A stretch of 64,000 nucleotides of DNA from Microbacterium sp. VKM Ac-2923 (GCF_022815605.1 NZ_JALGRP010000005.1:268703-332702); one strand, 5' to 3'; counted from the stretch's first letter, positions 33,702-42,978 are shown. A program made the numbers and translations. Notes: generated from the sequence alone by a model not told the origin.

Positions 33702-34697
33702 GTGAAGAAGTTCGTGAACGACCCGGAGAACGTGCTGGCCGAGGCCCTGCGGGGCATCGAGGCCGCCTATCCCGAGCTGAGAGTGGATGCCGCGAACCGC
33801 GTCATCTCCCGCGCGGAACCGACGCGCGCCGGCAAGGTCGCCCTGGTGTCGGGCGGAGGCTCCGGACACGAACCGCTGCACGGCGGCTTCGTCGGACGCG
33901 GCATGCTCGACGCCGCGGCCGCGGGTGAGGTGTTCACCTCCCCGACCCCCGATCAGGTGCTCGCGGCGACCCAGGCCGTGGATTCCGGAGCCGGAGTGCT
34001 GCACATCGTGAAGAACTACACCGGGGACGTCCTGAACTTCGAGATGGCGGCCGAGCTCGCCGCCGACGAGGGCGTCCAGGTCGAGTCGGTCGTCGTCGCC
34101 GACGACGTCGCCGTGCAGGACTCCACCTGGACGGCCGGTCGCCGCGGCACCGGCACCACCGTCATCCTCGAGAAGATCGCGGGCGCTCTAGCCGAGGAAG
34201 GCGCCGACCTGGCGGCGGTGGCCGCGTTGGCGCGGCGCGTGTCCGCGGCGGGCCGCTCGATGGGTGTGGCGCTCACCAGTTGCACCGTCCCCGCGGCGGG
34301 GCGGCCGACGTTCGAGCTCCCCGACGACGAGATGGAGGTCGGGGTCGGCATCCACGGCGAACCGGGGCGGTCGCGCGTGAAGCTGGCATCCGCCCAGGAG
34401 ATCGCCGCGCTCATGGTCGACCCGATCGTGCACGACTTCGGCGAGCCGGTGGGACCGGCCATCGTGCTGCTGTCGGGCCTCGGCGGCACGCCCCTGATCG
34501 AGCAGTACCTGCTGTACGGCGAGATCGCGCCCCTGCTGGCGCAGGCCGGCGTCGAGGTGGAGCGGGTGCTCGTGGGCGACTACATCACCAGCCTCGATAT
34601 GGCCGGGGCCTCGCTCACGGTGGTGAAAGCCGATGCCGAGATGCTGCGCCTGTGGGATGCACCGGTCGTGACCCCGGGCCTGCGGTGGGGCGCATGA
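33702..34697 (+). CDS. dhaK: Dihydroxyacetone kinase subunit DhaK
   Basis: DhaK binds dihydroxyacetone covalently and presents it for phosphorylation by DhaL-ADP. The 331-residue protein has LVSGGGSGHEPLHGGFVG at the substrate pocket, HIVKNYTGDVLNFEMA, and the hemiaminal His in VGIHGEPG (about residue 220). GTG 33702 has a GAGGAGG ribosome site. The dhaK stop overlaps the dhaL start (ATGA). Together with dhaM this is a PTS-driven, not ATP-driven, kinase. Confidence 0.96.
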   Translation: MKKFVNDPENVLAEALRGIEAAYPELRVDAANRVISRAEPTRAGKVALVSGGGSGHEPLHGGFVGRGMLDAAAAGEVFTSPTPDQVLAATQAVDSGAGVLHIVKNYTGDVLNFEMAAELAADEGVQVESVVVADDVAVQDSTWTAGRRGTGTTVILEKIAGALAEEGADLAAVAALARRVSAAGRSMGVALTSCTVPAAGRPTFELPDDEMEVGVGIHGEPGRSRVKLASAQEIAALMVDPIVHDFGEPVGPAIVLLSGLGGTPLIEQYLLYGEIAPLLAQAGVEVERVLVGDYITSLDMAGASLTVVKADAEMLRLWDAPVVTPGLRWGA

Positions 34698-35332
34698 GCG
34701 GCGCCGTCTCGACGGACGACCTCGTCGCCTGGATCCACGCGTTCCGCGATGCCGTGCACCAGCACCGGGATGAGTTGACGCGGCTGGACTCCGAGATCGG
34801 CGACGCCGACCACGGTTCGAACATGGCGCGCGGGCTCGATGCGGTGGTGGCCAAGCTGGATCCGGCCCCGGCGAGCGCACCCGAGCTGTTCAAGACCGTC
34901 GGCATGACCCTCGTCTCGTCGGTCGGCGGCGCCAGCGGGCCCCTGTACGGGACGCTGTTCCTGCGCATGGGCCCGGCCCTGTCGTCCGACGACCTGGATG
35001 CCGCCTCGCTCGGCGCCGCCCTCCGCGCGGGGGTCCACGGCGTCATCGCCCGCGGCAAGGCCGAGCTCGGCGACAAGACCATGATCGACGCCCTCGCGCC
35101 GGCCGTCGACGCGTGGGACGCCGCGGTGGGCGCCGGCGCGGCCCCGGTCGAGGCCGCCCGCGCTGCCGCGGAGGCCGCCGCGCGCGGCCGCGACGCGACC
35201 GAACCGCTGGTCGCCCGCAAGGGGCGTGCGAGCTACCTCGGCGAGCGCAGCGCCGGGCACCTCGATCCGGGGGCCACCTCGGCGACTCTGCTCCTCGAAG
35301 CCCTGCGCGACACGCTGGCGGGTACCGAGTGA
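34694..35332 (+). CDS. dhaL: Dihydroxyacetone kinase subunit DhaL (ADP-binding)
   Basis: DhaL holds ADP as a permanent cofactor that is re-phosphorylated by DhaM and passes the phosphate to dihydroxyacetone on DhaK. The 212-residue protein has the magnesium-binding acidic motif LDSEIGDADHGSNMARG, then SSVGGASGPLYGTLF, and a C-terminal GRASYLGERSAGHLDPGATSATLLLEAL. Overlaps: ATGA with dhaK and GTGA with dhaM. Confidence 0.96.
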   Translation: MSGAVSTDDLVAWIHAFRDAVHQHRDELTRLDSEIGDADHGSNMARGLDAVVAKLDPAPASAPELFKTVGMTLVSSVGGASGPLYGTLFLRMGPALSSDDLDAASLGAALRAGVHGVIARGKAELGDKTMIDALAPAVDAWDAAVGAGAAPVEAARAAAEAAARGRDATEPLVARKGRASYLGERSAGHLDPGATSATLLLEALRDTLAGTE

Positions 35333-36060
35333 TCGGCATCGTCGCCGTCTCGCACAGCCGCGCCCTGGCCGAGGCGGCGGTCGAACTCGCTCTGGAGATG
35401 GGCGGCGCGCAACCGCCGGTGGTGCAGGTGGCCGCCGGCGGACCCGACGACGATCTCGGCACGGATGCCGTGGCGATCGCGTCGGCGATCGATGCGGCCG
35501 ACTCCGGGGACGGCGTGCTGGTGATCATGGACCTCGGCTCAGCGCTTCTCAGCGCCGAGACGGCGCTCGAGTTCGTCTCGGCGCCCGAGCGTGTGCGGCT
35601 GAGCCCCGCGCCGTTCGTGGAGGGACTGGTCGCCGCCGTCGTCACCGCCGCCGGCGGAGCCGATCTCGACGCCGTCGCGGCCGAGGTGGGGAGCGCGGGC
35701 GACGCCAAACGGCGTCAGCTCGGTCACACCGACGTCCCGGCGTCCCCCACGGAAGAAGGCGCCGGCGCAGCGTCCGGTAGCGGTGAGCAGTCCTTCGACG
35801 CCGTCATCACCAACCCGTCCGGCCTGCACGCCCGGCCCGCGGCGACGTTCGTCAAGGCCGCGTCGCGTCACGACGCCGACGTGCGCCTCGTCGATCTGAC
35901 GGCGGGCTCCGACATCGTGTCGGCGCGCAGTCTGCTCGCTCTCATGGCGCTCGGCGTGCGTCAGGGCTCCCGCGTGCGGGTGAGCGCGAGCGGCCCCGAG
36001 GCGACGGCGGCGCTGGATGAGCTGCGCACTCTCATCGACGACGGCTTCGGAGAGCGCTGA
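35329..36060 (+). CDS. dhaM: PTS-dependent dihydroxyacetone phosphotransferase DhaM (EIIA-HPr)
   Basis: DhaM carries phosphate from the PTS to DhaL-ADP. The 243-residue protein has two domains: an N-terminal mannose-type EIIA with the phospho-acceptor His9 (VAVSHSRALAE) and MDLGSALLSAETALE, then, after a Thr/Gly/Ala linker, an HPr domain with His167 (NPSGLHARPAATFV) and the helix SARSLLALMALG. It lacks the EI-like third domain of the E. coli protein, so it needs phosphate from EI via the attached or free HPr. GTG 35329 overlaps dhaL as GTGA. Confidence 0.94.
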   Translation: MIGIVAVSHSRALAEAAVELALEMGGAQPPVVQVAAGGPDDDLGTDAVAIASAIDAADSGDGVLVIMDLGSALLSAETALEFVSAPERVRLSPAPFVEGLVAAVVTAAGGADLDAVAAEVGSAGDAKRRQLGHTDVPASPTEEGAGAASGSGEQSFDAVITNPSGLHARPAATFVKAASRHDADVRLVDLTAGSDIVSARSLLALMALGVRQGSRVRVSASGPEATAALDELRTLIDDGFGER

Positions 36061-36180
36061 GCGTCCGCAACGCCGCGAACGCGATCCCACCGCGCCGGGA
36101 GACACCGTCCCCGCGGCCCCACAGGCCGGTCGCGGTCGTCGGCCGCCGCGCGCTGCGTCGATGCCCGGCTCGGTCGCCGA

Positions 36181-36196
36181 GGCCGGTGCCCCGGCC
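36181..36196. terminator. Small hairpin between dhaM and the SorC-type regulator
   Basis: GGCCGG (36181-36186) pairs with CCGGCC (36191-36196) around TGCC. It is flanked on both sides by copies of GGTCGCCGA. It lies in a 147-base convergent gap in which nothing else is seen. Confidence 0.4.
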
Positions 36197-36207
36197 GGTC
36201 GCCGACG

Positions 36208-37173
36208 TCAGCGGGTGATGCTGAGGAGGCGCCGCGCGAGGGCCTCCTCCACCACGAGTTCGGTGATGAGCCCGGCGGCGAGCGCCCCGCGCAGTCCGTC
36301 GAGCTTCGACAGGCTCGACACCACGCAGAAACGCCGTGGGATGCGGCGGACGGTGTCGAGGTCGGGCCCACTGGAGCGGGCGTTGAGTTCGGGGATGTCG
36401 CTCGACCCGTCGGCCCGGTAGAACACCGTCGCGCAGTCGCCGACGATGCCCTCCCGCTCGATGACCGCACGGTCGCGCTCGTCGAAGTAGTCACCGCTGT
36501 ACACGTGCGACGGAACGTCGGCGTGGGGGGAACCCAGTCCGAAGACGAACAGCCCCACCCGCTGCTGGATCTCCAGCACCGACCGCACCGAGCGCTCCCG
36601 CCACATCGCCTGCTTGGTGCGCGGGTCGTCGAAGAGGGCGGGCACCGGGAATTGGTGCACCGACGACGACCACGCGGTGCCGAACTTCGACAGGATCTCC
36701 CCCGCGTACGGGATGCCGGAAGTGCGCACGTTCGCGGCGCCGTTCATCTGCACGATATGGGTATCGTGCACGTCTTTGAGCGGCACGTGCCGGGCCACGG
36801 CGGACAGCGTCGACCCCCAGGCCACCCCGACCGTCATCGACGACTCGACGCGCTCGGCGAGGATGCGCGCCGCGGTGAGCGCCGTGCGCTCCAGTCGCTC
36901 GGCCTCGGAGGTGCGCGCAGGGGTGGGGACCACGTGCGCCGTGATGCCGAAGCGGTCGGCGATTCGCTGGGCCATCTGACCGCGCGCGTCATCCGGCGGA
37001 CTGATCGAGATGGTGACCAGCCCTACGTCGCGGGCGTGCTGCAGAAGACGCGAGACGGATGAGCGCGAGACGCGCATCTCGTGCGCGATGGCATCCATCG
37101 TCAGGTCCTGCATGTAGTAGAGCTGCGCGGCGCGCAACGCGTCGCGGGAGCGCTCCTCCGCTTGAGTCGTCAT
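36208..37173 (-). CDS. SorC/DeoR-family transcriptional regulator of glycerol genes
   Basis: The 321-residue protein has an N-terminal helix-turn-helix (LTMDAIAHEMRVSRSSVSRLLQHARDVG, about residues 23-50) and a SorC-type sugar-phosphate-binding domain, including VGVAWGSTLSAVARHVP and VSSLSKLDGLRGALAAGLITELVVEE. ATG 37173 is used, with GGAGG upstream; ATG 37206 is an alternative. It is divergent from glpD and convergent with dhaKLM. A 37-bp palindrome in the shared promoter region is the likely operator, and glycerol-3-phosphate or DHAP a plausible effector (inference from context). Confidence 0.9.
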   Translation of the reverse strand: MTTQAEERSRDALRAAQLYYMQDLTMDAIAHEMRVSRSSVSRLLQHARDVGLVTISISPPDDARGQMAQRIADRFGITAHVVPTPARTSEAERLERTALTAARILAERVESSMTVGVAWGSTLSAVARHVPLKDVHDTHIVQMNGAANVRTSGIPYAGEILSKFGTAWSSSVHQFPVPALFDDPRTKQAMWRERSVRSVLEIQQRVGLFVFGLGSPHADVPSHVYSGDYFDERDRAVIEREGIVGDCATVFYRADGSSDIPELNARSSGPDLDTVRRIPRRFCVVSSLSKLDGLRGALAAGLITELVVEEALARRLLSITR

Positions 37174-37200
37174 GGTCGCTTCGCCTCCATAATCCCCATT

Positions 37201-37237
37201 CTGCACGTTTGTTCAAGGGGCTTGCAACAACGTGCAG
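37201..37237. promoter_or_regulatory. Palindromic operator between the SorC-type regulator and glpD
   Basis: CTGCACGTTTGTTCAAG (37201-37217) and CTTGCAACAACGTGCAG (37221-37237) are inverted with a GGG centre, matching in the outer CTGCACGTT and the inner CAAG parts. It lies between the divergent regulator and glpD starts and is the natural binding site for the regulator. Confidence 0.8.
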
Positions 37238-37283
37238 AGGGGCGCATCCTCGTCTGTATCCACAACGAAAGGTCGCAGTCGAC

Positions 37284-39002
37284 ATGTCGTCCCCCGCTAC
37301 TCCGCTCCGCGCCGATGTGCAGGCGCTCCGCGACGCCGAAGCCCTCGACGTCCTGATCATCGGCGGGGGCATCAACGGCCTCGCCACTCTTCGCGACCTC
37401 GCCCTGCAGGGCGTCCGGGTCGCCCTCGTCGAACGCGGCGACTTCGTCTCCGGGGCGTCGTCGGCGTCCAGCCACATGGTGCACGGCGGCATCCGCTACC
37501 TCGAGAACGGCGAGTTCCGCCTCGTCAAAGAGGCCGTCACCGAGCGCAACGATCTGCTCAAGACCGCCCCCCACTACGTCAAGCCGCTCGAGACGACGAT
37601 CCCGATCTACAAGACCTTCTCCGGCATCCTCTCCGCTCCCTTCCGCCTGCTCGTCACCCACGGGCGCGGCAAGCCGAACGAGCGCGGTGCGCTGCTGATC
37701 AAGGTCGGCCTGATCATGTACGACACGTTCTCGCGCGACGGCGGATCGGTTCCGCGTCACACCTTCCTCGGCAAGAAGAAGTCGCTCCAGGCCCTTCCGA
37801 AGCTCAACCCCGACCTCGCCTACACGGCCACTTACTTCGACGCGTCGATGCACGACCCGGAGCGCATCGCCCTCGACGTGCTGCGCGACGGCATCGAAGC
37901 CGGCGGGGGACGCGCACAGGCGGTCAACTACGTCTCGGCCGTCGGCGCCGACGCCAACGGCGTCCGCGTGCGCGACGAGGTCTCGGGCGAGGAGTTCAGC
38001 GTCACGGCGAAGGTCGTGCTCAACACGGCCGGCCCCTGGACCGACCTCGCCAACACGGCGATGGGTGTCCCGACCCGGTTCATGGGCGGGACCAAGGGCT
38101 CGCACATCGTGCTCGACAACCCCGAGTTGCTCGCCGCGACCGGTGGTCGCGAGATCTTCTTCGAGCACTCCGACGGTCGCATCGTGCTGATCTACCCGCT
38201 GAAGGGCCGCGTCCTCGTGGGAACGACCGACATCGATGCCGACCCGGCGAAGCCCGTGGTGTGCACCGACGACGAAATCGCCTACTTCTTCGACCTGATC
38301 GGGCACGTGTTCCCCACGGTCGAGGTGGACCGCTCCCAGATCGTCTACACGTTCTCCGGCATCCGTCCGCTCCCCCGTCACGACGACACCGCGCCCGGCT
38401 TCGTGTCGCGCGACTACCGGATCGTCGAGGACGAGATCGCGGGCGTACCGGCGATGAGCCTCGTCGGCGGCAAATGGACCACCTTCCGCGCCCTCGCCGA
38501 ACACCTCAGCATGAAGACGCTGCAGAAGCTGCGCCGTCCGCACCGTGTCAGCACGCAGAGCCTGCCGATCGGCGGCGGCGCGGGCTTCCCGGCCACTCCC
38601 GAGCAGCGCCGTCGTTGGGTCTCCGCGCGCACGAATGCGCATCCCGCCGATCTCGTGGATGCCATGCTCGAGCGCTACGGCACCCGGGCCGACGTGATCC
38701 TCGCCGCTCTGCCGACCGAGCCGACGCCGATCCCCGATGCTCCCGGTTACTACCGCGAAGAGCTCGCCTGGATCGCCGAGAACGAGCAGGTCGTGCACCT
38801 GATCGACGTGCTGCTGCGCCGCACGCACCTCGCTTTCGTCGGCGGAATGACCGATCGCACCCTGCGCGAGGTCGCCGAGACGATCGCGGCTCCGCTCGGC
38901 TGGGACGCCGATCGGGTCGACGAGGAGGTCTCCCGCACCACCGAGATCCTCCGTGCATCGCACCGCGTGGACCTCGCCCAGGCCGGAGTCGCTCGAATCT
39001 GA
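37284..39002 (+). CDS. glpD: Glycerol-3-phosphate dehydrogenase (FAD, aerobic type)
   Basis: This membrane-associated flavoenzyme oxidises glycerol-3-phosphate to DHAP and feeds electrons to menaquinone. The 572-residue protein has the FAD dinucleotide fold LDVLIIGGGINGLATLRDLALQG, the motif SSASSHMVHGGIRYLENGEF, GTKGSHIVLDN, and YTFSGIRPLPR, with a C-terminal domain typical of GlpD. ATG 37284 follows AAAGGTCGCAG. It is regulated with glpF and glpK, probably by the divergent SorC-type protein. Confidence 0.96.
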   Translation: MSSPATPLRADVQALRDAEALDVLIIGGGINGLATLRDLALQGVRVALVERGDFVSGASSASSHMVHGGIRYLENGEFRLVKEAVTERNDLLKTAPHYVKPLETTIPIYKTFSGILSAPFRLLVTHGRGKPNERGALLIKVGLIMYDTFSRDGGSVPRHTFLGKKKSLQALPKLNPDLAYTATYFDASMHDPERIALDVLRDGIEAGGGRAQAVNYVSAVGADANGVRVRDEVSGEEFSVTAKVVLNTAGPWTDLANTAMGVPTRFMGGTKGSHIVLDNPELLAATGGREIFFEHSDGRIVLIYPLKGRVLVGTTDIDADPAKPVVCTDDEIAYFFDLIGHVFPTVEVDRSQIVYTFSGIRPLPRHDDTAPGFVSRDYRIVEDEIAGVPAMSLVGGKWTTFRALAEHLSMKTLQKLRRPHRVSTQSLPIGGGAGFPATPEQRRRWVSARTNAHPADLVDAMLERYGTRADVILAALPTEPTPIPDAPGYYREELAWIAENEQVVHLIDVLLRRTHLAFVGGMTDRTLREVAETIAAPLGWDADRVDEEVSRTTEILRASHRVDLAQAGVARI

Positions 39003-39008
39003 GAGAAC

Positions 39009-39040
39009 GTGCGGGCGCGCCGTCTGTTGCGCGCCCGCAC
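39009..39040. terminator. 12-bp perfect hairpin between glpD and glpF
   Basis: GTGCGGGCGCGC (39009-39020) pairs exactly with 39029-39040 around an eight-base loop, seven bases after the glpD stop. No T-run follows, so it may stabilise the glpD mRNA end or partly terminate. A possible new -10 (TAACAT, 39072-39077) for glpF lies downstream. Confidence 0.65.
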
Positions 39041-39125
39041 CCCGGTCGTAGGTTCAGACCACTGAGCCGCATAACATCACCCGCGCCGAAGTTGTCCGGG
39101 TGACCGAAGAAAGGTCGATGACGAC

Positions 39126-39881
39126 ATGCAAGAAGTCAACTTGGGGCTGTACTTCCTCTCAGAGGTGGTCGGCACCGCGATGCTCATCCTGTTGGGTTGC
39201 GGCGTGGTCGCGAACGTGGCCCTGGCCAAGACCAAGGGCAATGCCGGCGGCACGCTGATGGTCAACTGGGGATGGGGCCTGGCGGTCTTCGCCGGTGTCA
39301 TCGTCTCCGCCTACTCGGGCGCACAGCTCAACCCCGCCGTCTCGATCGGCCTCCTCGTAGCCGGCAAGATCGCCTTCGTCCAGTTCCTCGTGGCCGTCGC
39401 CGCGCAGATGGTCGGCGCGATAATCGGTGCCGTGCTGGCGTGGGCCTCGTACAAGCAGCACTTCGATGACGAGCCCGATCCCGCCGCCAAGCTCGGCGTC
39501 TTCTCGACCGGGCCCGCGATCCGCTCCTACGGCTTCAACTTCCTCACCGAGGTCATCGCGACCTTCGTCCTGGTCTTCGTGATCTTCGGCTTCAGCGACT
39601 ACGGCGTGGCCGACATCGGCGTCCCGGGCGGTATCGGCGGTCTCGCAGCCGTTCCCGTGGCTCTGCTCGTGGTCGGCATCGGCGCCTCGCTCGGCGGCCC
39701 CACCGGGTACGCCATCAACCCGGCTCGTGACCTCGGTCCCCGCATCGCCCACGCCATCCTCCCCATCAAGGGCAAGGGCGGCAGCGACTGGGGCTACGCC
39801 TGGGTCCCCGTGGCCGGCCCCCTCGTCGGTGGTCTGCTCGCGGGCCTGCTGGCGCCCGTGCTGCTCGGTCTCGGCGCATAA
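39126..39881 (+). CDS. glpF: Glycerol uptake facilitator (aquaglyceroporin)
   Basis: This membrane channel lets glycerol diffuse into the cell. The 251-residue protein has six membrane helices and two half-helices with NPA boxes, SGAQLNPAVSIGLL and GYAINPARDLGPR. The Asp after the second NPAR is the marker of glycerol facilitators over water-only aquaporins. ATG 39126 follows AAAGG. It lies between glpD and glpK. Confidence 0.95.
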   Translation: MQEVNLGLYFLSEVVGTAMLILLGCGVVANVALAKTKGNAGGTLMVNWGWGLAVFAGVIVSAYSGAQLNPAVSIGLLVAGKIAFVQFLVAVAAQMVGAIIGAVLAWASYKQHFDDEPDPAAKLGVFSTGPAIRSYGFNFLTEVIATFVLVFVIFGFSDYGVADIGVPGGIGGLAAVPVALLVVGIGASLGGPTGYAINPARDLGPRIAHAILPIKGKGGSDWGYAWVPVAGPLVGGLLAGLLAPVLLGLGA

Positions 39882-39962
39882 CACTCCCGCGGGGGTGTCA
39901 GCCGACGCCCCCGCCCCGCCCATCCTTCACCTCTTCCACTGAACAAGACAAAGGAGTCCTCC

Positions 39963-41474
39963 ATGGCCGACTACGTCCTCGCCATCGACCAAGGCACGAC
40001 CTCGACGCGCGCGATGATCTTCGACAAGTCCGGGAGCGTCGTCTCCGTCGGACAGAAGGAGCACGAGCAGATCTTCCCGCGCGCAGGGTGGGTCGAGCAC
40101 GACCCCCTCGAGATCTGGCGCAACACCCAGGAAGTGATCGGCCTGGCCCTCAGCCGTGCCGACATCACCCGCCACGACATCGCCGCCGTCGGAATCACCA
40201 ACCAGCGCGAGACCGCGGTGGTCTGGGACAAGAACACCGGCAAGCCCGTCTACAACGCCATCGTCTGGCAGGACACCCGCACGCAGTCGATCGTCGACCG
40301 TCTCGCCGACGGCGACCCCGAGCGCTACAAGAGCATCGTGGGTCTGCCCCTGGCCACCTACTTCTCAGGCACGAAGATCGTCTGGATCCTCGAGAACGTC
40401 GACGGCGCCCGCGAGAAGGCGGATTCCGGCGACCTCGTCTTCGGCACCACCGACTCCTGGGTGCTGTGGAACCTGACCGGCGGCATCGACGGCGGTGTGC
40501 ACGCGACCGACGTCACCAACGCCAGCCGCACGCTGTTCATGGACCTCGAGACCCTCGCCTGGCGCGACGACATCCTCGCCGACTTCGGGGTGCCCCGCTC
40601 GATGATGCCCGAGATCCGCTCCTCCTCCGAGGTGTACGGCGCGGTCGAGTCGTCGTCGTTGCTGCGGGAGACGCCGATCGCCGGCATCCTGGGCGACCAG
40701 CAGGCCGCGACCTTCGGTCAGGCCGCCTACGACCCGGGCGAGAGCAAGAACACCTACGGCACCGGTAACTTCCTCATCTTCCAAACGGGTGAGGAGATCG
40801 TCCGCTCGAAGAACGGCCTGCTGACCACCCTCGGGTACAAGCTCGGGGACGAGCCCGCGCACTACGCGCTCGAGGGATCGATCGCCGTCACCGGCTCGCT
40901 CATCCAGTGGCTGCGCGACCAGCTCGGCATCATCTCCTCGGCCCCCGAGGTGGAAGCCCTCGCCCGCACCGTCGACGACAACGGCGGGGTGTACTTCGTC
41001 CCGGCGTTCTCGGGGCTGTTCGCGCCGTATTGGCGCCCCGACGCCCGCGGCGCGATCGTCGGCATGACGCGCTTCGTCAACAAGGGCCACATCGCCCGCG
41101 CCGCCCTCGAGGCCACGGCCTTCCAGACCCGCGAGGTGCTCGAGGCCGTCAACGCCGACTCGGGCGTGGACCTCACCGAGCTCAAGGTCGACGGCGGCAT
41201 GACCGCCAACGACGAGCTCATGCAGTTCCAGGCCGACATCCTCGGCGTGCCGGTCGTGCGTCCCGTCGTCGCGGAGACCACCGCCCTCGGCGCCGCCTAC
41301 GCCGCGGGTCTCGCCGTGGGGTTCTGGGACAACCTCGACGATCTTCGCGCCAACTGGCAGGAAGACAAGCGCTGGGAGCCCAACATGGACGGCGACGAGC
41401 GCGATCGCGAACTGCGCTTGTGGAAGAAGGCCGTCACCAAGTCGATGGACTGGGTCGACGACGACGTGCGCTGA
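39963..41474 (+). CDS. glpK: Glycerol kinase
   Basis: This enzyme phosphorylates imported glycerol to glycerol-3-phosphate, trapping it for GlpD. The 503-residue protein has the FGGY-family N-terminal block [43 protein letters not shown] and the ATP-site block [25 protein letters not shown] 39963 has a strong AAAGGAG site. It ends the glp run and is followed by a good terminator hairpin. Confidence 0.97.
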   Translation: MADYVLAIDQGTTSTRAMIFDKSGSVVSVGQKEHEQIFPRAGWVEHDPLEIWRNTQEVIGLALSRADITRHDIAAVGITNQRETAVVWDKNTGKPVYNAIVWQDTRTQSIVDRLADGDPERYKSIVGLPLATYFSGTKIVWILENVDGAREKADSGDLVFGTTDSWVLWNLTGGIDGGVHATDVTNASRTLFMDLETLAWRDDILADFGVPRSMMPEIRSSSEVYGAVESSSLLRETPIAGILGDQQAATFGQAAYDPGESKNTYGTGNFLIFQTGEEIVRSKNGLLTTLGYKLGDEPAHYALEGSIAVTGSLIQWLRDQLGIISSAPEVEALARTVDDNGGVYFVPAFSGLFAPYWRPDARGAIVGMTRFVNKGHIARAALEATAFQTREVLEAVNADSGVDLTELKVDGGMTANDELMQFQADILGVPVVRPVVAETTALGAAYAAGLAVGFWDNLDDLRANWQEDKRWEPNMDGDERDRELRLWKKAVTKSMDWVDDDVR

Positions 41475-41487
41475 CCTCGCGCTCCGA

Positions 41488-41519
41488 AGAACCCCGTCGG
41501 CCTCCGCCGGCGGGGTTCT
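41488..41519 (+). terminator. Terminator downstream of glpK
   Basis: AGAACCCCG (41488-41496) pairs exactly with CGGGGTTCT (41511-41519), and the inner CGGCC/CCGCCGG also pairs. CCCTTTC follows. It lies 13 bases after the glpK stop. Confidence 0.8.
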
Positions 41520-41631
41520 CCCTTTCCCGGGCGGGGCTTCCTCGCACTCGGCGATCCGCGCATTCAGCACCGTCGGATCCCGGATGCCACGGAGGAGGCG
41601 CAGATCCCCGACACCTGCGGCGCCGCGCCCA

Positions 41632-41655
41632 GGTCCCTGAGCGTGTCGAGGGACC
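41632..41655. repeat. GGTCC-TGAGCG-GTCGA-GGGACC repeat, copy 2
   Basis: GGTCCCTGAGCGTGTCGA is followed by GGGACC and is nearly identical to the block at 4473-4497. GGTCCC and GGGACC form a small hairpin. It sits in the convergent gap between glpK and hipA. Confidence 0.6.
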
Positions 41656-41697
41656 GGACCTGCGAGGAGTGCCCGGTCTCACAGTGGGTTCGCTCCT

Positions 41698-42978
41698 TCA
41701 GCTCCCGTCGGACGCGGCAGCGTAGGCGCGAGCGCGCTCTCGGTCCGTCGGGTCGAAAGCCGGCCACATCGCCTGAATCTCGGCATCCGGGATTCCGAAC
41801 CCGTGAGCCACGTCTTCCCATCTGTCCACGACGGCGGCGATCGACGCCAGCATTCGGGCGGCATCCGGCCGGCGCAGTTCGAAGGCGTCCGCCGCATCGA
41901 GGAGCTCCCCGATGTCGCGCTCGCCTGGAACGGAGCGGTCACTGATCAGCCGGGACTGGACGAGCCCGCGCTGCACGCTGGGATTCACATCGAACAGCGG
42001 AGACAACAACCACCCTCGTTCCGATCGCAGGAATCCGTGATTCCGCCAATGGTCGTCGACGTTGTTCACGAAGATGGTCAGGGCGATCCGTCGGAAGAGT
42101 TCGTGCAACTCCGTCCGCGGGGACGCAACCAGTTCGCTGAGGCTGTCGGCGAGGTCGAGGTACGACAGATCGGTGCCGGTGCGATGAGTGCCGAGCTGCA
42201 TCGCTGACGCGGCCGACATGTATCCCCTCCGGGCCCCGTCGGCGCCGCGGTCGAATCGTTCGAGCAACAGCACCGCCTTGCGGCCCTCACCCGCCGCGAT
42301 CGAGAACGGGGGAACGCGCATCCCCGCCTCCGCGGCGAGGTGCAGCGCAACCGCCTCCCATCGTTCGACGTCGATGTCACCGTCCTTCGAATGGGGAAGC
42401 TTGGCCAAGCCGAGCCGCCCCCCGTCGAGCATCACGTTGGCCTTCGGACGCGCACCCCCGGGACTGGTGGCGACGCCGTTCAGGTACGCGATGTCCTCGT
42501 CCGTGGCCTCGTGTGCCTCGTATCGCCGGGAGGCCGCGAGAATCCGATGCAGCTCGTGTATGTCGGCAGCGCCGTCGACGGACGAGAGCCACTCTTCCGA
42601 GCCGACGGGCCGCAGGCGCAGCGCGCCCAGGCGAGTGGCATCCGAGACGCCGAGCAGGTAGTCGAACTCGCTGATACGCGGCAACCGCTCGCCGCTCGCC
42701 CTGGCCGCCCGCTCTCGCGCGGCATGAAGGATTCGCTGACCCCACTCGTCAGGAGACGCGTCCGCGAACGCGCCGAACAAAGTGGTGGAGTCCGGCGACC
42801 ACAGACGACCCGGTTTCAGCGGAAGGTCGGGTGACAGCGCGTACCCCGATGTCAGATACGACGCGTCGTACTCGAAGGATGACGACGCCAGCGCCGCGCC
42901 CTGATAGGAGGGCCGGAGGATACCGACCAAGCGGAGCGCCGAGTCCTCGTCGAGGTGGACCTCGACCCCTCCGGTCAC
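41698..42978 (-). CDS. hipA: HipA-like serine/threonine kinase toxin
   Basis: The 426-residue protein belongs to the HipA family of kinases that inactivate translation components in type II toxin-antitoxin systems. It has the N-terminal subdomain (LVGILRPSYQGAALASSSFEYD), the phosphate-binding region (GGARPKANVML ... LGLAKLPHSKD), catalytic VNNVDDHWRNHGFLR (DxxxxN with Asp and Asn) and the metal-binding LSPLFDVNPS. GTG 42978 overlaps the hipB stop as GTGA, so toxin and antitoxin are coupled. Whether it is active and what it phosphorylates are not known. Confidence 0.9.
   Translation of the reverse strand: MTGGVEVHLDEDSALRLVGILRPSYQGAALASSSFEYDASYLTSGYALSPDLPLKPGRLWSPDSTTLFGAFADASPDEWGQRILHAARERAARASGERLPRISEFDYLLGVSDATRLGALRLRPVGSEEWLSSVDGAADIHELHRILAASRRYEAHEATDEDIAYLNGVATSPGGARPKANVMLDGGRLGLAKLPHSKDGDIDVERWEAVALHLAAEAGMRVPPFSIAAGEGRKAVLLLERFDRGADGARRGYMSAASAMQLGTHRTGTDLSYLDLADSLSELVASPRTELHELFRRIALTIFVNNVDDHWRNHGFLRSERGWLLSPLFDVNPSVQRGLVQSRLISDRSVPGERDIGELLDAADAFELRRPDAARMLASIAAVVDRWEDVAHGFGIPDAEIQAMWPAFDPTDRERARAYAAASDGS

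Noticed and set aside
36061..36207. Possible small gene between dhaM and the regulator
   Set aside because: No frame with a start, ribosome site and sensible composition; only a small hairpin and short direct repeats.
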